Source: Chitinophagaceae bacterium | Lineage (GTDB): Bacteria; Bacteroidota; Bacteroidia; Chitinophagales; Chitinophagaceae | Reading direction: 5' to 3' | Assembly (NCBI GenBank): GCA_021738605.1 | Contig: JAIPBY010000001.1 | Location: forward strand, 1 to 41,495 | Length of the DNA stretch: 41,495 nt | Shown: piece by piece, positions 32,155-41,463 of the stretch | Position numbering within the stretch: position 1 is the first letter of the stretch | How the letters are laid out: each line of letters starts with the position of its first letter | The notes under the pieces: model-generated | Told to the model about the DNA's origin: nothing | The model's input: the letters and a program-made list of their open reading frames with translations, nothing else | Databases searched by the model: none | Translations under genes and position numbers: made by a program

Positions 32155-32706
32155 ATGTACGGCATTATCAATCAATCGATTCAAGACCTCGTAGTCAAAG
32201 AATTTGGCGAAGAAACCTGGTTAAAAATCATTGCAAAAAGCAAGGTTGATGTACATGAGTTTCAGAATCATCAGGTTTATGATGATGCGTATACTTACCG
32301 ATTGGCAGGAGCAATTTCCGAAGTCCTGAATACCGACCTCAACACCGTTTTAAAGATGTTTGGAGAATTCTGGATTCTGGAAATTTCCCTAAAAAAATAT
32401 CCCTCCATGATGGCCTCAGGTGGTTTGAGCTTCAAAGAGTTCATGTTAAACCTGCCTAATTTTCACAATCGGGTCTATTTGACATACCCGGAACTAGTTG
32501 CCCCAGAGTTCAAAGTCCGAATGGATGGAGATAGCATGTTGGTTGAATACCATTCAAATCGTCCGGGACTGACAGCCATGATGGAAGGAATGCTCCATGG
32601 CATTGTTAAAATGTTCAAGGAACAAGGCGTCCTGGTACAGCTAGAATCTGAAAAAATAAATAGCGACCTTGACCATGACCTATTCAGGATCATATGGGAG
32701 AAGTAA
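32155..32706 (+). CDS. Stand-alone H-NOX haem protein, nitric oxide sensor
   Basis: The 183-residue protein matches the haem-NO-binding (HNOB) domain along its whole length: MYGIINQSIQDLVVKEFGEETW at the N-terminus, then LPNFHNRV with the proximal haem ligand H104, and YHSNRPGL with Y132, S134 and R136, the YxSxR motif that holds the haem propionates. It should bind haem and sense NO, or other diatomic ligands, in the cytoplasm. It overlaps the next gene by 13 bases, so the two are produced together, and that gene begins with the matching HNOBA domain. I see nothing missing. Confidence 0.95.
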   Translation: MYGIINQSIQDLVVKEFGEETWLKIIAKSKVDVHEFQNHQVYDDAYTYRLAGAISEVLNTDLNTVLKMFGEFWILEISLKKYPSMMASGGLSFKEFMLNLPNFHNRVYLTYPELVAPEFKVRMDGDSMLVEYHSNRPGLTAMMEGMLHGIVKMFKEQGVLVQLESEKINSDLDHDLFRIIWEK

Positions 32707-35700
32707 GACATTCCGACACAAAACCTACAGTACAGTTACCTGAGATAGACAAGCTTTTTCCATTCTATTTCATTGTGGATAAAAGCATGTCCATCATCAA
32801 AAAAGGACCTTCGCTGGAAAAAATCCTCTCTTTCAGCGATGAATCAACCAATGCATTCCACAGCATTTTTTTCATCATCAAGCCAAAATCATCCCCCCCT
32901 TTTGATTTTGAATACCTAAAATCAATTTTATCCGGATTTGTTCTGATAGGAATTCATGGGCTGAACAACACCATACTGAAAGGTCAGCTTGAACACAGGG
33001 TCAAAGAAAATCAAATAGTTTTCTTCGGCTCCCTTTGGGCAGAAGAACATGAAAAATTAATTGAATTGGGGCTAACCTATTCAGATTTCCCTGCCTATGA
33101 TGCTATTTTCGACATCCAACAGATGAAATCTGTATTGAAAAACGAACAAGAAGACCTTGAAAAATTAAAGCAAGAACTCACCATCATCAACCATTCTTCT
33201 GACCTTTTTCTAAACCTGCACAGCAGTGGGCTCATTCGAAAATCATCCCCAAGCTCGAGGGCGATAATAGGATATGAACCCTCAGAAATGATTGGGCTTC
33301 AGTTTCAGGACCTTTTCTTAGATTCAGAAGGGATTGATATCAAAAAAGAAATTGCGGAGATCATCAGTACAGGTAAATCAAAGAATTTCACAACTTATAT
33401 TCTATCAAAGCAACAGCAAAAAATAGGCATCAGTATTTCTTTGTCTCCAGTCATCAACAACACCAAAAACACTACACAAATAATTGGTGTAATCAGGAAT
33501 ATCAATGAAAGATTAAAAAATCTTGAAGAGATCAGAAATCTTGCCTCTTTCCCCAATGAGAATCCCAACCCAATCTTTCGGATAGATTTCAATGGCAAGA
33601 TTTTGTTCAACAACAGCTATGCCAGCTCTATCACAACCGTAATTTTTGAGGGTGCCATCTTTGATATAAATGACATTTGGAATCATATTCTTCAAACCAA
33701 GCAAAGGGAAAACCAAATAACTGTTGATCTGATTGCCAACAATAGAAATTATTCATTTAAAATTGTCAAAAGAAAGGAAATCGACGAATACAACGTGTAT
33801 GGGTCAGACGTCACCGACAGGGTAGAAACAGAGCAAAGGGCACAAGATAACTTTACCAAGTTGAATAATTTTCTTGAGTCAACAAACGATGTTTATTACC
33901 TTATTTACCAAAAAAATAAAACAAAGAACTTTTTCACCTCAAGGTGGCCGTTGTTAATGGGATTCAATCCTAAGGCAGGAGATCTTTGGGAAGAAAAAAG
34001 GGATTGTATCCTTGATGAATACAAGAAAGTATATGATGATGCCATGCGTGAGTTCCACCTCAACGGCAGCATGACGGTTCGATACAAGGTTAAAAACAAA
34101 GTATCTGGACAGATCAGGTGGATATTGGAAGAAGGCAAGATAAAATTTGACTCAACCTTGAATGATGAGGTAATTTCGGGAAGATTGACCGATATCACAG
34201 CAAGCGAAACCTATAGAAACCAGGTTCGGGAATCTGAAGAGCGTTTTCAACTCATTACAGAATCAATGCCTGTGATGATTTGGGTTTCCGGTCAGGACAA
34301 TAAAGTATCCTATACCAATCAGGCATCGCGGGATTTTTTTGGATTCGACCTCAAGGATGTACCAGACCAATCAGTGTTTGCAGAGGTTGTACACCCAGAC
34401 CACAGAAAAACTGCCATTGATGACTGGATGTTGCATCTGCTTGCGAAGCAAAAATGCGAGATGCAATACCTTGTAAAGAACAACCATGGAGAATACAGAT
34501 GGGTATTCGAAATGGCTGTACCCCGTTTTACCCACGAACAAGAATTCCTTGGCTATATTGGCACCGCTTTCGACATCACTTCTGAACGAAAAATGTTCTA
34601 TACCCTGGAGGAAGAGAAAAGGAAATATGAGATGATCTCTAATAAATCTGCAGACATCATCTTTCTAATCAACAAGGAAGGTATCATTGAATATGTTTCA
34701 CCCTCCATCAAAAGGATTCTTGGCTACACAGAAAAGGAAACCGTCGGAAAATTTTTTTTCAGCCTCCAGGCAGATGATAGCAACATTAGTATCACGGATT
34801 TCTCAGAGAATCATTTGGGTACACAACGTGCATTGAGTTTTCAAATGCAAGACAACCAGAAAGAGTTAAAATGGGTTGAGGCTGTATACAGCAATATCAG
34901 TGAAGATGAAGTTGGTGGCGACAAACTGCTCATTCACGTTAGAGACATCAATGAACAATACATCGCACAGACCATGGTGATTGAGAACGAGGCAAAATAC
35001 AGGAACCTCTTTTCAAACATGAACCTTGGCATCATGGAAGTGGACAATGACGAAAGGATTCTCTATGTCAACCCTTCATTTGAACGCATTTCAGGCTATA
35101 CCCAGGATGAGTTGCTGGGAAACAGGGCAGACACTATATTTCTTACTGAACTTTCAGAAAAAGAAATATACCTGCAGGAACGCCGAAATCGTCAACACGG
35201 CAAAGAAGGACTTTATGAAATAAAGATAAAGAAGCGGAATGGTGAGCTGGCCACATGGATCATCAGTGGTGCTCCCACCTTTGACCTGAAAGGTAAGGTC
35301 CGTGGATCCATTGGAATCCATTGGGATGTAACTGAGATCAGGGACCTGGAAACCAAGATACTGTTTGAAAGTGTTCAAAAGGAGAAAGAGTTGATGGAGG
35401 CCAGGTTACAGGCAGAAGAAGAACAGCGCGATGTCATCGGCAGAGACCTGCACGATGGGGTTGGACAAATGTTGGCATACATCAGTGTTTATTTCAACAT
35501 CCTCAAAGAAAAGGAAACAATCACTACAGATGATATTGATAAAGCACAGACCACCATCAAAAAAACCATTGAAGAGGTCAGAAGACTTTCAAGGAACCTT
35601 GCTCCTCCTGCCATCAAAGACCTTGGCTTCAGGGAAGCGGTCATTGAACTGATTGCAAGTTATTCAATCATACCCAAGCCTTCTTTCAATCTGAAGATTT

Positions 35701-36020
35701 ACAAAGGAAAAGATCCAGAAAAATTCATGCATGAACATAAAATAATGATGTTCCGTGTACTGCAGGAACTCAGCAGCAATACCTTCAAATATGCCAATGC
35801 CAATAAAGTAGACATCAAAATTGAACAAAATAAAAAGGGGATGCAGATGCTCTACCAAGATGATGGCATTGGATTTGAAATGGCTACAGTAAAGAAAGGA
35901 ATCGGCCTGAAAAGCATTCTTTCTCGCGTTGAATTCTATGGCGGAGATGTAAAAATAAAAACCAAACCTGGAGAAGGTATCGAAGTATTCATTAATTTAC
36001 CATTTGAACTTAAATTATGA
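32694..36020 (+). CDS. HNOBA-PAS sensor histidine kinase, partner of H-NOX
   Basis: The 1108-residue soluble kinase begins with an HNOBA domain (about 15-155: LFPFYFIVDKSMSIIKKGPSL, LKGQLEHRVKENQIVFFGSLWAEE, GLTYSDFPAYDAIFD), the region that follows H-NOX in animal soluble guanylate cyclases. A short coiled coil is followed by about six PAS domains (roughly 170-895), such as MPVMIWVSGQDNKVSYTN and MNLGIMEVDNDERILYVN. The kinase core is HisKA_3 type (GRDLHDGVGQMLAYISVYF with H920), and HATPase (DDGIGFEMATVKKGIGLKSI). The start at 32694 is needed because HNOBA begins near residue 15. It overlaps H-NOX by 13 and the regulator by 4 bases, so the three are one operon. Confidence 0.95.
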   Translation: MGEVRHSDTKPTVQLPEIDKLFPFYFIVDKSMSIIKKGPSLEKILSFSDESTNAFHSIFFIIKPKSSPPFDFEYLKSILSGFVLIGIHGLNNTILKGQLEHRVKENQIVFFGSLWAEEHEKLIELGLTYSDFPAYDAIFDIQQMKSVLKNEQEDLEKLKQELTIINHSSDLFLNLHSSGLIRKSSPSSRAIIGYEPSEMIGLQFQDLFLDSEGIDIKKEIAEIISTGKSKNFTTYILSKQQQKIGISISLSPVINNTKNTTQIIGVIRNINERLKNLEEIRNLASFPNENPNPIFRIDFNGKILFNNSYASSITTVIFEGAIFDINDIWNHILQTKQRENQITVDLIANNRNYSFKIVKRKEIDEYNVYGSDVTDRVETEQRAQDNFTKLNNFLESTNDVYYLIYQKNKTKNFFTSRWPLLMGFNPKAGDLWEEKRDCILDEYKKVYDDAMREFHLNGSMTVRYKVKNKVSGQIRWILEEGKIKFDSTLNDEVISGRLTDITASETYRNQVRESEERFQLITESMPVMIWVSGQDNKVSYTNQASRDFFGFDLKDVPDQSVFAEVVHPDHRKTAIDDWMLHLLAKQKCEMQYLVKNNHGEYRWVFEMAVPRFTHEQEFLGYIGTAFDITSERKMFYTLEEEKRKYEMISNKSADIIFLINKEGIIEYVSPSIKRILGYTEKETVGKFFFSLQADDSNISITDFSENHLGTQRALSFQMQDNQKELKWVEAVYSNISEDEVGGDKLLIHVRDINEQYIAQTMVIENEAKYRNLFSNMNLGIMEVDNDERILYVNPSFERISGYTQDELLGNRADTIFLTELSEKEIYLQERRNRQHGKEGLYEIKIKKRNGELATWIISGAPTFDLKGKVRGSIGIHWDVTEIRDLETKILFESVQKEKELMEARLQAEEEQRDVIGRDLHDGVGQMLAYISVYFNILKEKETITTDDIDKAQTTIKKTIEEVRRLSRNLAPPAIKDLGFREAVIELIASYSIIPKPSFNLKIYKGKDPEKFMHEHKIMMFRVLQELSSNTFKYANANKVDIKIEQNKKGMQMLYQDDGIGFEMATVKKGIGLKSILSRVEFYGGDVKIKTKPGEGIEVFINLPFELKL

Positions 36021-36658
36021 CCAAAAAGATCCGAATTATCATTGCCGATGACCACTTGTTGATTGCTGAAACCTGGGCCACCCTGATCAACATGGACCCG
36101 GAGTTTGAGGTAATTAAAGTATATGACAATACGAAAAGTCTCATTGATGAAATAACAGACATAAAACCAGATATCGCCATTCTTGACATCAATATCAATC
36201 CTTTTTCAGGTATTGAGGCTACAAAAATGATCAAGAAATTGGCTCCTGGCACCAAAATCATTGGTGTCTCTATGCACAACCAACCATCTTTTGCAAAGAA
36301 GATGATCAGAAATGGTGCAACTGGCTACGTAACCAAAAACTCCAGTAAGGTGGAGATGTACGATGCCATCCGTGCAGTAATGAAAGGAGAAAAATACATC
36401 TGCGCTGAGATACAAAGGAACATCACCAATCAAATGCTGGTGGATGAAGACGACAACAAACTAAGCAAGTTGACAGAAAGGGAAATTGAAATCATCAAAT
36501 TGATCAAAAACGGTAGTACCAACAAGGAAATTGCTGAGTCTTTGTTTCTGTCACCAAGAACTGTTGAAACCCATAGGGCCAGGATCCTAAAGAAACTTGA
36601 CCTCAAAAATTCATTGTCGCTGGTGAAGTACATCAATGAATCCTTCATGGATCTTTAG
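36017..36658 (+). CDS. NarL/LuxR-type response regulator of the H-NOX operon
   Basis: The 213-residue regulator has a receiver (IIIADDH, AILDININPFSG with the phosphate site D57, GVSMHN, K in GYVTKNSS) and a LuxR-type HTH (LTEREIEIIKLIKNGSTNKEIAESLFLSPRTVETHRARILKKLDL). The ATGA overlap with the kinase gene makes it the cognate output of the HNOBA kinase. When the kinase senses NO through H-NOX, this regulator should switch its target genes. The palindrome at 32038-32057 is a candidate autoregulatory target. Confidence 0.96.
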   Translation: MTKKIRIIIADDHLLIAETWATLINMDPEFEVIKVYDNTKSLIDEITDIKPDIAILDININPFSGIEATKMIKKLAPGTKIIGVSMHNQPSFAKKMIRNGATGYVTKNSSKVEMYDAIRAVMKGEKYICAEIQRNITNQMLVDEDDNKLSKLTEREIEIIKLIKNGSTNKEIAESLFLSPRTVETHRARILKKLDLKNSLSLVKYINESFMDL

Positions 36659-36661
36659 CCG

Positions 36662-36681
36662 CTAATCTTAATAAAGATTAG
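36662..36681. terminator. Hairpin between convergent regulator and citrate synthase genes
   Basis: CTAATCTT pairs perfectly with AAGATTAG over a 4-base loop. It overlaps the citrate synthase stop. There is no T-run, so it is a weak or Rho-assisted terminator at best. Confidence 0.5.
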
Positions 36682-38003
36682 TCGCCCCAAATATTGTCCT
36701 TACCGTCAAGCCATTCCTTCACCAACATGGTGGTGACAGATTTAGGCCTTTCGAGTGGCATGCCAAGTGCCCTGTCCCAACAAAGGCTGGCCAATACACC
36801 CAAGGAACGGCTCACACCAAACAGAACAGTATAGAATTCATATTCTACCATGCCGTAATGCACGAGCAGAGCCCCACTGTGGGCATCTACGTTGGGCCAT
36901 GGATTTTTCACCTTACCCAATCCATTTAAAATTTCTGGAACAGTTTCGTAAATTCTCCAAACCGTTTGCACAAGCGGATCATTGGGCATATGCTTTTTAC
37001 CAAATTCCATTTGTGCGGTAAACCTTGGGTCGGTTTTCCTCAATACAGCATGGCCATATCCAGGAACGACTTTGCCCTCAGACAAAGTCGTTTTCACATA
37101 TTCTGCAATTTGATCCTTTGAAGGAAGATCAACACCCAATCTTTCACGCATTTCAAAAATCCACTTGATTACCTCTTGATTGGCCAAACCATGCAATGGG
37201 CCTGCCAAACCATTCATACCAGCAGCAAAGCTGAGGAATGGATCACTGAGTGCAGAACCAACCAGATGGGTGGTATGGGCAGATACATTTCCACCCTCAT
37301 GATCTGCATGAATGGTCATGTACAAACGCATCAATTCCTTGAATCCTTCATCACCGTAACCCATCATGTGGGCAAAATTACCCGACCAATCCAACAATCC
37401 ATTGGGTTCGATGTGTACACCTTCCCTGTATTTTCTTCTGTAGATATAGGCAGCAATCCTTGGCAGACGGGCAATCAGATCGAGGGTATCATCAAAGGTA
37501 GCATCCCAATAGTCTTTTTTGTTCATGCCTGCTGCATAAGCTTTGGCAAAATGACTTCCATTCTGCAAAGCCATGATGGCAATCACAAACATTGTCATTG
37601 GGTGAGTAGAAACGGGTAATGCCTCTATAGAGTCAAAAACATAGTTTGGGACATGAGATCGCCGTTGCAAAGTTGAGGTAATGATTTCAGCTTCTTCTGC
37701 GGAAGGAAGTTCGCCCAACAACATCAGATGAAAAAGACCCTCAGGAAGTGGCTCAGACCCACCTTCGACAGCTGGCAATTTTTGTTTCAATTCAGGAATA
37801 GAATGTCCACGAAAACGAATTCCTTCATTGGCATCCAGCAAGGACGTTTCAGTGACCAAACCTGTGATGCCACGCATCCCTTGGTAAACCTGGGACAGCG
37901 TCACTTCTCCGATGACCTTGTTGCCATGTTCCTTAAGCATTTGTTTGATCTCTGCACCAACCAGGTCTGACTTTGCCTTAAACCGCTTTTTTAATGAATC
38001 CAT
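36678..38003 (-). CDS. gltA: Citrate synthase of the mitochondrial (type I) kind
   Basis: The 441-residue protein condenses acetyl-CoA with oxaloacetate to citrate in the TCA cycle. Conserved blocks are GIRFRGHSIPE, PEGLFHLMLLGELP, MTIHADHEGGNVSAHTTHLVGSALSDP (catalytic His in the HADHEGGN segment), GLAGPLHGLANQEVIKW, VVPGYGHAVLRKTDPRF with a second catalytic His, and NPWPNVDAHSGALLVHYG with the catalytic Asp. The wording of these blocks is closer to eukaryotic mitochondrial enzymes than to E. coli GltA (no N-terminal zinc or NADH-regulatory domain). This type is known in some Bacteroidota. It stands alone, leftward. Confidence 0.95.
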   Translation of the reverse strand: MDSLKKRFKAKSDLVGAEIKQMLKEHGNKVIGEVTLSQVYQGMRGITGLVTETSLLDANEGIRFRGHSIPELKQKLPAVEGGSEPLPEGLFHLMLLGELPSAEEAEIITSTLQRRSHVPNYVFDSIEALPVSTHPMTMFVIAIMALQNGSHFAKAYAAGMNKKDYWDATFDDTLDLIARLPRIAAYIYRRKYREGVHIEPNGLLDWSGNFAHMMGYGDEGFKELMRLYMTIHADHEGGNVSAHTTHLVGSALSDPFLSFAAGMNGLAGPLHGLANQEVIKWIFEMRERLGVDLPSKDQIAEYVKTTLSEGKVVPGYGHAVLRKTDPRFTAQMEFGKKHMPNDPLVQTVWRIYETVPEILNGLGKVKNPWPNVDAHSGALLVHYGMVEYEFYTVLFGVSRSLGVLASLCWDRALGMPLERPKSVTTMLVKEWLDGKDNIWGD

Positions 38004-38042
38004 GGAAAAAATATGAAATTATAGACTGAATTTTTGGATGCG

Positions 38043-38074
38043 TAAAGGTAAAACAAAGCGACCGAGGTGCACAA
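38043..38074 (-). promoter_or_regulatory. Possible promoter of the citrate synthase gene
   Basis: On the minus strand TTG (38074-38072), 21 bases, and TACCTTTA (38050-38043, one mismatch from TAnnTTTG) lie about 40 bases before the ATG at 38003. Confidence 0.4.
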
Positions 38075-38096
38075 GCTTTTGGAAAAAATAATAGAA

Positions 38097-39179
38097 TTAT
38101 TTTGGGGCTTTCTTGTACAAATACAAGGTTAAAGCTCCAAAAATCAGATTCGGAATCCAGGCGGCCACATATGGGTCAAGATCACCCTTGGTAGAAAATA
38201 TTGTAGAGAACCGATCTGCCAGAATGAAAACTGCACAAATGATGATGCCCATCGCGAGGTGAACCCCACTTCCACCCCTGATTTTCCTGCAAGCCAAGAT
38301 GGCCCCAATCAAGGTCAAGAGCAAAACCGCAACGGGGGTTGAAGTCCTGTGCGCATTTTCCATTTCAAGTTCCTTGACTGTTTCTGAGCCACGCAATCTT
38401 TCCTTTTCAATTCTCCTTCTCAGGTCAGGAGATATCATCCTTGCCTGTAAATATTCATCACGTTTGAGCTCAGAAGGAAGAAATGGCAATTTCTTAAATA
38501 CCTCGTACTCGAAGGTGACAGACTCATTCATTCCATTGATGGTTCGCTCCACTACCCCATTCAATTTCCATTTCCTTTTGGTTGTATCCCAGGTAAAATT
38601 ATCAGCCCTGAGGTTGTAGATAACCTGATTGCCTTTGATGGTTTCCATGAACAGGTTACCACCAGCTTTGTTGGTTGTGTCATAATAGCGCATACCAGCA
38701 TAGCTAAAGGAGTCTGTACGCATGTAAATACCGCCACTGGATGTCTGCGGCATGGCCATCTTGGTATACTTGGCTTCAAAAGTTGTACGGATTGCGTTGG
38801 CCCTGGGAATGATATATGCATTTGCATACCACAGTAGTGAACCCAGCAAGATTCCACCCACCCAATAAGGCCTTAAAATCCGTTGAAAGCTAACCCCAGA
38901 AGACAGAATGGCAATGAACTCAGAGAGATTTGCCATTTTTGAGGTGAAAAAAATGACAGAGATAAAAACGAAAAGGGGGAAGAGCATGGCAACAATGAAG
39001 GGGATGAAACCCACATAGTACTGCATGATGATCTGATTTGCGGACAGCCCTGACTTGGCAAAATCATCCGTATGCTCACTGATGTCAATCACCGTACTGA
39101 TTGTTGTGAGCAGTAGCAGTGAAAAGAAAAAAGTGGTCATGAACTTTTTGAGAATGTACCAGTCAAGCTTCCTCATCAT
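38097..39179 (-). CDS. LptF/LptG-family lipopolysaccharide export permease
   Basis: The 360-residue inner-membrane protein begins MMRKLDWYILKKFMTTFFFSLLLL, typical of the YjgP/YjgQ family. It has six predicted membrane segments, three near the N-terminus (first about 12-34, second about 55-80, third about 100-125) and three near the C-terminus (about 280-355), with a beta-jellyroll periplasmic domain between them (SSGGIYMRTDSFSYAGMRYYD and after). The family forms the LptBFG complex that extracts LPS from the inner membrane and passes it to the Lpt bridge. LptF and LptG are hard to tell apart by eye. It sits 19 bases from the photolyase gene; that link may be only positional. Confidence 0.9.
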   Translation of the reverse strand: MMRKLDWYILKKFMTTFFFSLLLLTTISTVIDISEHTDDFAKSGLSANQIIMQYYVGFIPFIVAMLFPLFVFISVIFFTSKMANLSEFIAILSSGVSFQRILRPYWVGGILLGSLLWYANAYIIPRANAIRTTFEAKYTKMAMPQTSSGGIYMRTDSFSYAGMRYYDTTNKAGGNLFMETIKGNQVIYNLRADNFTWDTTKRKWKLNGVVERTINGMNESVTFEYEVFKKLPFLPSELKRDEYLQARMISPDLRRRIEKERLRGSETVKELEMENAHRTSTPVAVLLLTLIGAILACRKIRGGSGVHLAMGIIICAVFILADRFSTIFSTKGDLDPYVAAWIPNLIFGALTLYLYKKAPK

Positions 39180-39198
39180 ATCCCTGCAAAAGTATCAT

Positions 39199-40515
39199 TT
39201 AATCCTTACCCAAGAACTTGGCATAGGTCTCAAGGCACCTTTTTCTTGCCACTTCATGCACAACCATTGGCTGGGAATACTGGAGGGTATCAAATTCAGG
39301 GACCCATTTTCTGATGTAAATACCCTGCTTGTCAAATTTTTCGGTCTGCAGGGCCGGATTGAAAATCCGGAAATATGGTGCGGCATCGCAGCCTGATCCA
39401 GAAGCCCATTGCCATCCACCATTGTTCGCTGCCAAATCATAATCAAGGAGTTTGGCGGCAAACCAGGCCTCGCCCCATCGCCAGTCAATCAAAAGATGCT
39501 TTGTCAGGAAGCTTGCTGTAATCATCCTGACCCTGTTGTGCATGAACCCGGTCGCCAGAAGTTCACGCATGCCAGCATCTACAATTGGGTATCCGGTTTC
39601 CCCCTTACACCATTTATCAAAATCCGCTTCGCTGTTTCTCCATTCAATAGCATCATATGCCTTCTTAAAAGACATCCCCTTGCCAACATGAGGAAAATTT
39701 GAAAGGATCATGTGATAGAAATCCCGCCAAATCAACTCATTCAAAAAGGTCTCGTTCAATCCTTTTGCATGTTCAACCAGTTTCCTGATGCTCATGGTTC
39801 CGAACCTCAGGTGAACGCCGAACCTGGAAGTGCCTTCTACAGCGGGAAAATTGCGAAAATCAGTATACCCTTTGACCAATGCATCAGGCACAGTGGTTTG
39901 AGGAAAATTCCAAGCTTGTTTGGAAAACCCCATGGATTCAAGAGAAGGAATGGCATGCTCATCATGTTTAAAGCAATTGTTCAATAAATACTCTGATGTT
40001 GAAAATGAAATGGGATTGGACAACAAATGTGCCTTCCATTTTCTGGAATATGGCGTGAACACTGTATATGGTGATCCGTCATCCTTGCTCACTTCAAGTT
40101 TCTCAAAGACCACATGGTCTTTGAAAGTCTGTAAGCTTGTACCATTGTTTTCCAACATTGACTTGATGCTCTCATCCCTTGTCAGGGCATAATCCTCATA
40201 GTCATGATTGGTGAAAACCGTTTCAACTGAATAGTGCGCAAGAAGGTCCTTGAAAGCCTCATCGGGAGATGCATGATAAAACTTGATGGCTGATCCAATT
40301 CCGATCAGCTCATTTTGCATGGTGTTCAGGGCATTATGGATGTATTGAACACGAAGATCATTGGGCTTTTCAAGCTTATCGAGGATATTTCTGTCGAAAA
40401 TAAAAACAGGTAATACAGGCTTTCCGCTGCTCAGGGCTTGAAACAAACCCGTATTATCAAAAAAACGAAGATCCCGGCGGAACCAAAAAATATTAACCTC
40501 AGGCTTGTTAGACAT
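39199..40515 (-). CDS. phr: Deoxyribodipyrimidine photolyase / cryptochrome family protein
   Basis: The 438-residue protein has the N-terminal photolyase fold (VNIFWFRRDLRFFDNTGLFQAL, PVLPVFIFDRNIL) and the C-terminal FAD-binding domain: RFGVHLRFGTMSIR, NELIWRDFYHMIL, GETGYPIVDAGMRELLATGFMHNRVRMITASFL, DYDLAANNGGWQWASGSG with Trp residues of the electron-transfer chain, and DAAPYFRIFNPALQ. The set is that of class I CPD photolyases (light-driven repair of UV-induced dimers). Cryptochrome-like function cannot be excluded. It is followed by the LptF/LptG gene at 19 bases. The third NarL-type regulator lies upstream, 94 bases away. Confidence 0.93.
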   Translation of the reverse strand: MSNKPEVNIFWFRRDLRFFDNTGLFQALSSGKPVLPVFIFDRNILDKLEKPNDLRVQYIHNALNTMQNELIGIGSAIKFYHASPDEAFKDLLAHYSVETVFTNHDYEDYALTRDESIKSMLENNGTSLQTFKDHVVFEKLEVSKDDGSPYTVFTPYSRKWKAHLLSNPISFSTSEYLLNNCFKHDEHAIPSLESMGFSKQAWNFPQTTVPDALVKGYTDFRNFPAVEGTSRFGVHLRFGTMSIRKLVEHAKGLNETFLNELIWRDFYHMILSNFPHVGKGMSFKKAYDAIEWRNSEADFDKWCKGETGYPIVDAGMRELLATGFMHNRVRMITASFLTKHLLIDWRWGEAWFAAKLLDYDLAANNGGWQWASGSGCDAAPYFRIFNPALQTEKFDKQGIYIRKWVPEFDTLQYSQPMVVHEVARKRCLETYAKFLGKD

Positions 40516-40609
40516 CTCTGTTTAACAAACCCGAGGCCGTTTGGTTGAATGAAAAGTGTTTTGTTTGATGCTTCAGGAACATTCTGAACAAATTTCCTGG
40601 CATTGAAAA

Positions 40610-41281
40610 TCAATTGGCCATGGGTCTGTTTTCAATGATGCCAGACTTAACGGCATACATAACCAAACCAGCCAGTGATTTTGCGCCGGTTTTTACTTTC
40701 AACTTATCCCTGATGGCCTCAACTGTTCTTGGGCTCAGTTCTACCAAATCAGCAATTTCCTTTGTACTTTTCTCTTCACAAATCATGCGAAGTATGGTAA
40801 TTTCCTTATCGCTCAACTTGGCGTCAACAGGCAATGAAGCCTCAGCCTGGCGTTTAACACGAAGACCATCAATGAGTGCTTTGTTGGTCAGTTGATTAAA
40901 GTAATATTCCTGCTCATGTACAGTTTTAATGGCTTGGTAGATGATTTCTGAGTCAGAATTCTTTGTCAAATATGAGTTGGCCCCCAACTCCATGAGTTTG
41001 GAGATCATGGAGTGATCATTGTGCATGGTGAGCATAATCACCTTGATTTCTGGATATAGTTTTTTGATTTCAGGCAATGTATTGATGCCATCCATGATGG
41101 GCATCTGGATATCCAGCAGGATAACATCAGGCTGAACATGCTTGAGGACAGTAAGCAATTGCATGCCATTGTCTGCCTCTGCAATCATTTTGATATCCTT
41201 GTGCATGGATAATGCAGACTTAACCCCTGCCCGGAAAAGGACATGATCATCGGCTATGGCTACTTTTATGGGTTCGGTCAT
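40610..41281 (-). CDS. NarL/LuxR-type response regulator without adjacent kinase
   Basis: The 223-residue protein has a receiver (VAIADDHVLFRAGV, ILLDIQMPIMDG with D57, MLTMHN, K in SYLTKNSD) and a LuxR-type HTH (LSDKEITILRMICEEKSTKEIADLVELSPRTVEAIRDKLKVKTGAKSL). No kinase is adjacent in this window, so the partner is open. It is transcribed leftward toward the photolyase gene, with a gap of 94 bases. A -7 box TAATTTTG is at 41336-41329. Confidence 0.95.
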   Translation of the reverse strand: MTEPIKVAIADDHVLFRAGVKSALSMHKDIKMIAEADNGMQLLTVLKHVQPDVILLDIQMPIMDGINTLPEIKKLYPEIKVIMLTMHNDHSMISKLMELGANSYLTKNSDSEIIYQAIKTVHEQEYYFNQLTNKALIDGLRVKRQAEASLPVDAKLSDKEITILRMICEEKSTKEIADLVELSPRTVEAIRDKLKVKTGAKSLAGLVMYAVKSGIIENRPMAN

Positions 41282-41314
41282 ATTAGGGCTTTTAGGTTTA
41301 TTCTGGATATTGAC

Positions 41315-41336
41315 AATTGAATATTGAGCAAAATTA
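41315..41336 (-). promoter_or_regulatory. -7 element and shared motif upstream of the NarL-type regulator
   Basis: TAATTTTG (41336-41329) on the minus strand matches TAnnTTTG. Immediately next to it, AATTGAATATTGAG (plus strand, 41315-41328) is identical to 32114-32127 upstream of the H-NOX operon. A -33 TTG was not clear. Confidence 0.45.
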
Positions 41337-41463
41337 AACGAAATCCAGGTGTTGGTGTACAGTAGAACTACCCTATTATTAAGTTGCAGAAATTACGGTC
41401 AAGGTTTCAGCTCTGGGAAAATCCAAAAAAGATTTCTTTTAATCTATTGTATATCAATAAGAT

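Noticed and set aside
36662..36681. Strong intrinsic terminator
   Set aside because: The stem is perfect but A/T-rich and has no T-run, so it is listed only as a weak hairpin.
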